DNA from: SM23-62 sp964575235
GTDB taxonomy: Bacteria > Bacteroidota > Bacteroidia > Bacteroidales > SM23-62
Assembly (NCBI GenBank): GCA_964575235.1
Contig: CAZNQG010000132.1
Location: forward strand, 1-7,966
Direction: 5' to 3'
Length of the DNA: 7,966 nt
Shown: positions 1 through 5,054 of the stretch, piece by piece
Layout: every line of letters begins with the position of its first letter
Position numbering within the stretch: position 1 is the stretch's first letter
Position numbers and translations under genes: made by a program
The notes under the pieces: generated by a model
Told to the model about the DNA's origin: nothing
Databases searched by the model: none
Seen by the model: only the letters and a program-made list of their open reading frames with translations

Positions 1-115
1 CCACGCTTGCCTCCGTATCCATGGTCGGGGTGTTGCACATGGATTGAATGAGTACGGGAAGGCCGGGTCCCAGTTTCAGATTGCCGATGGAAACGCTCAT
101 TTCCTTAGTTTCCAT
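1..115 (-). CDS. ispG: 4-hydroxy-3-methylbut-2-enyl diphosphate synthase (IspG/GcpE), N-terminal fragment
   Basis: Only the first 38 or so codons are in the window; the rest lies beyond the left edge. The visible protein contains SIGNLKLG followed by a proline/leucine stretch and then IQSMCNTPTMDTEASV. This matches the conserved IspG start (VGN-x-x-IGG ... QSM-T-NT-x-T-x-D-x-EA-V). IspG is the [4Fe-4S] enzyme that reduces MEcPP to HMBPP in the MEP isoprenoid pathway in the cytoplasm; its iron-sulfur cysteines would be in the missing C-terminal part. The start is taken at 115 (METKEMSVSIGN) because a stop codon lies directly upstream in frame, an AAGGA sits at a usable distance, and the extra residues align with the usual pre-VGN segment. 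A second ATG at 100 is possible, but its AAGGA lies only one base away. The gene overlaps the end of cysS, which suggests co-transcription and translational coupling. The family call is firm; the exact start is less so. Confidence 0.87.
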   Translation of the reverse strand, partial: METKEMSVSIGNLKLGPGLPVLIQSMCNTPTMDTEASV

Positions 116-1569
116 TCAAACCCGTCCTTGGTGTCTTGCACCTCTATGCCCAGTCTGGCCATTTCATCGCGTATCCGGTCGGCCGTTTCGAAATCCTTGC
201 GTCGGCGGGCGTCTATCCTCATCTGCAGCAGGAACCGGACCAGGTTCTCCAGGAGGCCGGTGTCGCTTTCGGCAACCTGCGGGGCCTTCAGTCCCAAAAT
301 ATCTTCCACTGCCGTAAAATAGAATGTTTTCCAGTCCTCCAGTTCTTCTGCCGAGAATGTCCCGCTGCCCGCATGCACCGCGTTGATGGTCCGGATCCCG
401 TCAAACAGGGCGGCGATGGCCAGGGGTGAGTTGAAATCGTCGTTCATGGCGCTGAAAAAGGCCTTTTTAACCCCATCCGCACGGCCGCCTTTTTTCCCGG
501 AAGGTTTGATCTTTTCCAGGTTGGCCATTCCTTCGAAGAGCCGTTCCAGTCCCTTTTCAGCCGCAACCAGGGCTTCGTTCGAGAAGTCCAGCGTGGAACG
601 GTAATGGGCCTGGAGCATGAAGAACCGGATCGTCATGGGAGAAAAGCCCTTTTCCAGCAGGGGGTGGTCGCCTGTGAAAAATTCCTCCAGGCTGATGGCG
701 TTGCCGAGGGATTTGCCCATTTTCTGCCCGTTCAGGGTGATCATATTGTTGTGCATCCAGTACCTGACGGATTCCTTGCCGTAAGCGGCGACGGTCTGTG
801 CAATCTCGCATTCATGGTGTGGAAACAGCAGGTCTAGTCCCCCGCCATGTATATCGAATTCCTCCCCCAGATAGCGCGAACTCATGACCGAGCATTCCAG
901 GTGCCAGCCCGGAAAACCTTCTCCCCACCGGGACGGCCATCTCATCAGGTGTTCCGGTCCCGCGTGCTTCCAGACGGCAAAATCCAGGGGGTTGCGTTTT
1001 TCCTCCTGTTTTTCCAGTTCCCGCGTATTGGATATCAGGTCCTCGATCTTCCGGCCTGAGAGTTTTCCGTAACGGTACTCACGGCTGTATTTCCCTACGT
1101 CAAAATATACCGATCCGCCCGCTTCATAGGCATAGCCTTTATCAAGGATCCGTTCCACCAGTTCGATCTGTTCCATGATGTGCCCTGAAGCGGTTGGTTC
1201 TATGCTCGGGGGAAGCACGTTCATCTGCATCATTTTCAGGCGGTACTCGTTGGTATACCGCTGTACGATCTCCATGGGCTCCAGCCGTTCAAGCCGGGCC
1301 CTTTTCGAGATCTTGTCCTCCCCGTAATCCCGGTCCTCCTCCAGGTGTCCCACATCGGTGATGTTCCGCACGTAGCGAACCCGGTAACCCAGGTGCTTCA
1401 GGTACCTGAAAACCAGGTCGAAGGTAACGGCCGGTCGTGCATGCCCCAGATGGGGGGAACCGTACACCGTGGGTCCGCAGACGTACATGCCGACCGCGGG
1501 CGGGTGGAGGGGTTTGAAGATCTCCTTTTTCCGGCTGAGTGTGTTATGGATCCGTAGGGTTTTGTCCAT
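97..1569 (-). CDS. cysS: Cysteinyl-tRNA synthetase
   Basis: This 490-residue class I aminoacyl-tRNA synthetase charges tRNA-Cys with cysteine in the cytoplasm. The ATP-binding HIGH motif appears as HLGH at residues 40-43, and the KMSKS loop as KMGKS at 283-287, followed by LGN. The expected zinc ligands of the family are all present: Cys31 in YVCGPTVY, Cys226 in WHLECSVM, and His251 and Glu255 in FPHHECE. The C-terminal half is helical and ends with the usual DARRRKDFETADRIRDEMA segment of the DALR/anticodon region, so the protein looks full length. I chose the ATG at 1569 (MDKTLRIHNTLSRKK), which matches where family members begin. An in-frame TTG at 1608 adds 13 atypical residues and would overlap a possible promoter element. 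The gene is divergent from rnr and its stop overlaps the start of ispG. No frameshift or missing active-site residue is visible. Confidence 0.97.
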   Translation of the reverse strand: MDKTLRIHNTLSRKKEIFKPLHPPAVGMYVCGPTVYGSPHLGHARPAVTFDLVFRYLKHLGYRVRYVRNITDVGHLEEDRDYGEDKISKRARLERLEPMEIVQRYTNEYRLKMMQMNVLPPSIEPTASGHIMEQIELVERILDKGYAYEAGGSVYFDVGKYSREYRYGKLSGRKIEDLISNTRELEKQEEKRNPLDFAVWKHAGPEHLMRWPSRWGEGFPGWHLECSVMSSRYLGEEFDIHGGGLDLLFPHHECEIAQTVAAYGKESVRYWMHNNMITLNGQKMGKSLGNAISLEEFFTGDHPLLEKGFSPMTIRFFMLQAHYRSTLDFSNEALVAAEKGLERLFEGMANLEKIKPSGKKGGRADGVKKAFFSAMNDDFNSPLAIAALFDGIRTINAVHAGSGTFSAEELEDWKTFYFTAVEDILGLKAPQVAESDTGLLENLVRFLLQMRIDARRRKDFETADRIRDEMARLGIEVQDTKDGFEWKLRK

Positions 1570-1656
1570 GGAGGTATGCAGGCTGATTTCAGATTGTAAA
1601 GTTAACAATTCAGTTTTTAAATATTTCTTACCTTACCCGCCAAAGCATACCTCCCG
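1570..1656. promoter_or_regulatory. Divergent cysS / rnr intergenic region with a candidate cysS promoter element
   Basis: This AT-rich gap must hold the promoters of both divergent genes unless they lie further inside the coding regions. On the minus strand, TAACTTTA at 1604-1597 differs from the Bacteroidota -7 consensus TAnnTTTG only in the last base, and would give a leader of about 20 nt before the cysS ATG. No clear TTTG is present at the matching -33 distance. For rnr I found no convincing TAnnTTTG match. An imperfect dyad, ATTGT (1593-1597) with ACAAT (1605-1609), overlaps the candidate element. Neither gene has a good Shine-Dalgarno sequence, which is common in this phylum. The assignment of individual elements is tentative. 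Confidence 0.4.
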
Positions 1657-3843
1657 ATGGCAAAAAAAGGCAGAAAATCCAAGGGAAAGGATGCCCTGGC
1701 CAATTCCGTGCTGGGCGTGTTCACCAATCATCCCAGCCAGACATTCAATTACAAGCAGCTTGCCAAACGGCTGAATATCAAGGATGTGGCAACAAGGCGC
1801 CAGATCATTCCCGTGCTGGAACACCTTGCTGGCAGGGAAGAACTCGTGGAGGTGTACCCTGGAAAGTACAAGCTCAAATCCCGCGGAGGGTATATTTACG
1901 GGACGGTGGATATGACCCAGTTCGGTTATGCATTCCTGCTGTCGGATGCCATCGGTGAAGATGTGTTTATTTCCAGGAACAACCTGAACCATGCCCTGAA
2001 CGGGGATTACGTAAAGGTATACCTCTACGCCCGTCGAAAAGGCAAACGGGTGGAAGGGGAAGTGGTGGAGGTTATTGAGCGGGCCCGCAAAACCTTCGTC
2101 GGCATTGTGGAAGTTTCCAGGAACTGGGCTTTCCTGAATCCGGACAGCAAGGAAATGCCCTACGACCTGTTCATTCCCCCCGACAGGCTTTCAGGGGTGA
2201 AAAGCGGACAGAAGGCCATCGCCCGAATCACGGAATGGCCCAGTGGATCGAAGAACCCAGTAGGGGAGATCATCGAGGTGCTGGGTGATCCCGGGGTGAA
2301 CGAGGTGGAAATGCATGCCATTCTCGCCGAATTCGAACTGCCCTCCCGCTTCACCCGGGAGATGGAGGAAGCGGCAGAAGCCGTGCCCGTTGAGATCACC
2401 CGGAAGGATTATTCCGAACGCAGGGATTTCCGTGAGATCCCGACCTTTACCATAGATCCGGTTGACGCGAAGGATTTCGACGATGCCCTTTCCCTGCGGA
2501 AACTGAAGAACGGAAACTGGGAAGTGGGCGTACACATTGCCGATGTAAGCCATTACGTAAAGCCCAAGAGCCTGCTGGACCAGGAAGCCTATGAGCGGGC
2601 GACCTCGGTTTACCTGGTGGACCGGGTCGTACCCATGCTGCCGGAAAAGCTTTCGAACCTGGTTTGCTCGCTACGGCCGGGAGAGGAAAAACTCTGTTAT
2701 TCAGCCGTTTTTGAAATGAACGATGTGGCGGAGGTGGTGGACCAGTGGTTCGGCCGGACCGTGATTGTCTCTGACCGCAGGTTCACCTACGATGAAGCCC
2801 AGGAGGTCATCGAGTCCGGCCAGGGGGATCTGAAGGATGAGATCCTGCAGCTCCACAGGCTGGCCCAGGTGCTGCGGGAAAAAAGGTTCCGGGAAGGTTC
2901 CTTTAATTTCGAACGCGTGGAAGTAAAGTTCCACATCGACGAAAGCGGGTATCCAACGGGGGTCTATTTCAAGGAAAACAAGGAATCCAACCAGCTGATC
3001 GAGGAATTCATGCTTCTGGCCAACCGGCGGGTGGCGGAATTCATCGGAAAACCCCCGGGAATAAGCCTGGATGCGGACACCCGGTCAAACGCCGCCCCTG
3101 AAACCCGTCCCAAAACCTTTGTTTACCGCATCCACGACAAACCCAATACGGAGAAGCTGGAATCTTTTGCTTATTTCATCAAGCGCCTGGGCTACAGCAT
3201 TCAGACCAGCGGGCAGAAAAGGATCGCCGGATCGATCAACAACCTGATGGAAGATATCCGGGGCAGGAAGGAACAGAATATCATCGAGAACCTGGCCATA
3301 CGGGCCATGGCGAAAGCCGAGTATTCCACCATGAACATCGGTCATTACGGGCTATCTTTTCCCTACTATACCCATTTTACCTCCCCCATCCGCCGCTACC
3401 CCGACATCATGGTGCACCGCCTGCTGGATCATTACCTTAGCGGCGGGCAGTCCAAAAGCCAGAAGAAATATGAGTCCCGTTGCAAGCATTCCTCCGAGAT
3501 GGAACGCAAAGCCATGAACGCGGAATGGGCATCCATCAAGTACAAGCAGGTGGAGTTCCTGAGCGACAGGATCGGGGAGGTTCTCGAGGGAATTATTTCC
3601 GGCGTTACGGAATGGGGGCTTTACGTGGAACTGACCGGGTGCAAATGCGAGGGTATGGTGGCCATGCGTGACCTCACGGATGATTTTTACGATTACGACG
3701 AAGACAATTACCGGCTGATCGGAAAGAAAACCGGCAGGCAGTTCCAGCTCGGAGATGAGGTACGCGTTGAGGTGGCCCGGGCCAACCTGGCCCGCAGGCA
3801 GCTTGATTTTTTTCTGGTGGAAGGCTTGGAGGATGCGGATTGA
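1657..3843 (+). CDS. rnr: Ribonuclease R (RNB-family 3'-5' exoribonuclease)
   Basis: This 728-residue processive 3'-5' exoribonuclease degrades structured RNA, including rRNA and mRNA decay intermediates, in the cytoplasm. The domain order is that of RNase R: an N-terminal winged-helix segment (about residues 15-75), two cold-shock OB domains (about 78-135 and 145-210), the RNB catalytic domain (about 255-592) and an S1 domain (about 637-720). The metal-binding cluster is intact in TIDPVDAKDFDDA, with Asp267, Asp273, Asp275 and Asp276 in the family spacing. The conserved TSPIRRYPDIMVHR (575-588) carries the catalytic arginine region, and YRIHDKP is at 490-496. The N-terminal helix-turn-helix favours RNase R over RNase II. 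There is no long lysine-rich C-terminal tail as in E. coli RNase R. Residues about 466-487 form a proline-rich insert relative to E. coli. The gene is monocistronic as far as can be seen, divergent from cysS and convergent with lspA. Confidence 0.96.
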   Translation: MAKKGRKSKGKDALANSVLGVFTNHPSQTFNYKQLAKRLNIKDVATRRQIIPVLEHLAGREELVEVYPGKYKLKSRGGYIYGTVDMTQFGYAFLLSDAIGEDVFISRNNLNHALNGDYVKVYLYARRKGKRVEGEVVEVIERARKTFVGIVEVSRNWAFLNPDSKEMPYDLFIPPDRLSGVKSGQKAIARITEWPSGSKNPVGEIIEVLGDPGVNEVEMHAILAEFELPSRFTREMEEAAEAVPVEITRKDYSERRDFREIPTFTIDPVDAKDFDDALSLRKLKNGNWEVGVHIADVSHYVKPKSLLDQEAYERATSVYLVDRVVPMLPEKLSNLVCSLRPGEEKLCYSAVFEMNDVAEVVDQWFGRTVIVSDRRFTYDEAQEVIESGQGDLKDEILQLHRLAQVLREKRFREGSFNFERVEVKFHIDESGYPTGVYFKENKESNQLIEEFMLLANRRVAEFIGKPPGISLDADTRSNAAPETRPKTFVYRIHDKPNTEKLESFAYFIKRLGYSIQTSGQKRIAGSINNLMEDIRGRKEQNIIENLAIRAMAKAEYSTMNIGHYGLSFPYYTHFTSPIRRYPDIMVHRLLDHYLSGGQSKSQKKYESRCKHSSEMERKAMNAEWASIKYKQVEFLSDRIGEVLEGIISGVTEWGLYVELTGCKCEGMVAMRDLTDDFYDYDEDNYRLIGKKTGRQFQLGDEVRVEVARANLARRQLDFFLVEGLEDAD

Positions 3844-4584
3844 TCACACCGAGGGGCGACTCTCTGCAGGTTTCTCAGGCTGGCTTTCCGGCTGGCTTTC
3901 AGGCTGGCTTTCCGGAACTTTCATCTTCTCCCCGGAAGGATCGGCGAGTTCTTCGCTTCCCGTTTTCTTTCTCGGTATGATCTCCTGGGAAAAAAACCTT
4001 CTCTGCCAGATCAGGATGATGAACACCCCGATGGTGATGGAGGAATCGGCGATGTTAAAAACGGGGCGGAAAAACACAAGGCTTCGGCCTCCCAGCCAGG
4101 GGAACCAGTCGGGCCAGGTGCCCCGGATGATGGGAAAATACAACATGTCCACCACCTTACCCTGCAGCAGCGGGGCATATCCGCCTCCTTCCGGGAAAAG
4201 GCTTGCCATCCGTCCCCAGCTGTCGCTGAAAACCAACCCGTAAAACATCGAATCTATGATGTTGCCTGCGGCACCGGCAAGGATCAGTGAAACCGACAGG
4301 ACCAGTCCCTGTTTTGCACCGTGGCGGATCAGGTAACGCAGGTATAAACTGATCCCGGCAATGGCCAGGAGGCGGAAAATGGTCAGAAGGGATTTCCCGT
4401 TACTGCCGGGCAGGTCAAGCCCGAATGCCATTCCCTTGTTTTCCGTAAAATGCAGGATAAACCAGTTCCCGATCACATGGATCTCCTCCCCCATGGTCAT
4501 ATGGGTTTTTACAAGGATCTTGAAAACCTGGTCAAGCAAAAGGATCCCTGCGATCAGGAGTATGGCTTTTTTGGCGGCGGACAT
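3844..4584 (-). CDS. lspA: Lipoprotein signal peptidase (signal peptidase II)
   Basis: This inner-membrane aspartyl protease cleaves signal peptides from diacylglyceryl-modified prolipoproteins. Its 246 residues show four hydrophobic segments, at about 5-24, 64-84, 91-111 and 177-195. The catalytic pair is Asp111 in AGAAGNIIDS and Asp180 in FNIADSSITIG. The early conserved LLLDQ (Asp18) and FTENKGMAFG (46-55) are also present. The two catalytic aspartates are 69 residues apart, against 27 in E. coli (Asp114/Asp141). The extra loop includes GKVVDMLYFPI, which I associate with Bacteroidota enzymes. After the last membrane helix comes a hydrophilic, probably cytosolic tail of about 50 residues ending in a repeated SQPE motif. 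The start at 4584 gives a normal N-terminus, but no Shine-Dalgarno is visible and the U-tract of an intrinsic terminator ends five bases upstream. The stop codon directly abuts that of convergent rnr. Confidence 0.95.
   Translation of the reverse strand: MSAAKKAILLIAGILLLDQVFKILVKTHMTMGEEIHVIGNWFILHFTENKGMAFGLDLPGSNGKSLLTIFRLLAIAGISLYLRYLIRHGAKQGLVLSVSLILAGAAGNIIDSMFYGLVFSDSWGRMASLFPEGGGYAPLLQGKVVDMLYFPIIRGTWPDWFPWLGGRSLVFFRPVFNIADSSITIGVFIILIWQRRFFSQEIIPRKKTGSEELADPSGEKMKVPESQPESQPESQPEKPAESRPSV
3875..3915. repeat. 12-bp tandem repeat (24-bp higher-order unit) in the 3' end of lspA
   Basis: Three copies of a 12-base unit plus a partial fourth lie head to tail: tcaggctggctt, tccggctggctt, tcaggctggctt, tccgg. 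The A/C difference alternates, so the array is also a 24-base unit repeated about 1.7 times, with the first 17 bases of each copy identical. Read on the minus strand it encodes SQPE repeats in the LspA tail; the alternating base is a synonymous Pro codon change (CCT/CCG). The pattern fits recent slippage duplication kept in frame. Confidence 0.9.
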
Positions 4585-4589
4585 GATGG

Positions 4590-4615
4590 AAAAAAAGACC
4601 GGGATGGCCCGGTCT
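4590..4615 (-). terminator. Intrinsic terminator after the DksA/TraR-like gene, abutting the lspA start
   Basis: On the minus strand, AGACCGGG (4615-4608) and CCCGGTCT (4603-4596) form a perfect 8-bp GC-rich stem with a four-base loop. An uninterrupted run of seven T (4596-4590, the first shared with the stem) follows. There is no T-run on the plus-strand side, so it acts in the minus direction only. The stem begins eight bases after the upstream gene's TAA, and the U-tract ends five bases before the lspA ATG. Transcripts from upstream must therefore read through it to express lspA. Confidence 0.88.
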
Positions 4616-4623
4616 GCTGATGA

Positions 4624-5001
4624 TTATTGTTGCTGCTGCTTTGCGTCTATGCTCAGGGTTGCGTGGGGCACAGCTCTCAGGCGTTCCGGCTTGATCAGTT
4701 TGCCGGTCACACGGCAGATTCCGTAGGTTTTGTTTTCGATTCTCACCAGGGCAGCCTGCAGGTGTTGTATGAATTTCTGCTGCCGCTGAGCCAGTTTGCC
4801 GGCTTCCTCTTTTGAAAGGGTGGCCGCTCCTTCCTCCAGAACTTTAAAGGTCGGGGAAGTATCCTGTGTATCGTTGCTTTCGCCATGGGTTATGGCTTCC
4901 TTCAACAATTCATAGTCCTTTTTTGCCTTTTCGAGTTTGGTCAGGATGATTTGCTTAAATTCCGCCAACTCCTTGTCCGAATATCTCGTCTTTTCGCCCA
5001 T
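4624..5001 (-). CDS. DksA/TraR-family protein with degenerate zinc finger
   Basis: This 125-residue protein has the layout of DksA/TraR regulators. Two charged helices (about residues 8-38 and 60-92) are predicted to form a coiled-coil hairpin, joined by a tip rich in Asp/Thr/Ser (about 40-55). A globular C-terminal segment contains YGICRVTGKLI ... ERLRAVPHATLSIDAK. In classical DksA the zinc finger is C-x2-C-x17-C-x2-C. Here the four positions are preserved in spacing but occupied by Cys96, Thr99, Ser117 and Ala120, so a four-cysteine site is absent. Family members bind in the RNA polymerase secondary channel and adjust transcription initiation, often with ppGpp; that this one does so is inference. 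It ends in a short poly-Gln. It lies between ileS and lspA, has a strong promoter of its own and is followed by an intrinsic terminator. The family is sure; the physiological role is not. Confidence 0.88.
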   Translation of the reverse strand: MGEKTRYSDKELAEFKQIILTKLEKAKKDYELLKEAITHGESNDTQDTSPTFKVLEEGAATLSKEEAGKLAQRQQKFIQHLQAALVRIENKTYGICRVTGKLIKPERLRAVPHATLSIDAKQQQQ

Positions 5002-5018
5002 TGCTCACTAAATTTTGC

Positions 5019-5047
5019 CAAATATAAGAAAAATAAATATATGCAAA
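5019..5047 (-). promoter_or_regulatory. Bacteroidota-type promoter (TTTG-N17-TAnnTTTG) for the DksA/TraR-like gene
   Basis: In the AT-rich ileS-dksA-like gap, the minus strand reads TTTG at 5047-5044, then 17 bases, then TATATTTG at 5026-5019. The second element is an exact match to the TAnnTTTG -7 box of the Bacteroidota primary sigma factor. The 17-base spacing is at the short end of the range I know for this phylum. The G of the -7 box lies 17 bases before the ATG at 5001, so transcription would start about 10-14 nt upstream of the start codon, leaving a very short leader. No strong Shine-Dalgarno is present. Confidence 0.72.
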
Positions 5048-5054
5048 TTTGTTC

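Noticed and set aside
1570..1608. TTG at 1608 as the cysS start
   Set aside because: The additional residues do not match family N-termini, and the ATG at 1569 begins exactly where CysRS proteins usually do.
3875..3915. Tandem repeat as a CRISPR array or regulatory repeat
   Set aside because: The units are 12 bases with no spacers and stay in frame with lspA, so it is a coding low-complexity repeat.
3841..3930. Intrinsic terminator for rnr just downstream of its stop
   Set aside because: No GC-rich stem followed by a T-run is present on the plus strand; only the short palindromes TGATCA and TTCCGGAA were found.
3755..4243. Plus-strand open frame of 162 codons across the rnr-lspA junction
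   Set aside because: It overlaps the end of rnr in another frame and runs antisense to lspA; its GWLSGWLSG repeat is only the mirror of the LspA tail repeat.
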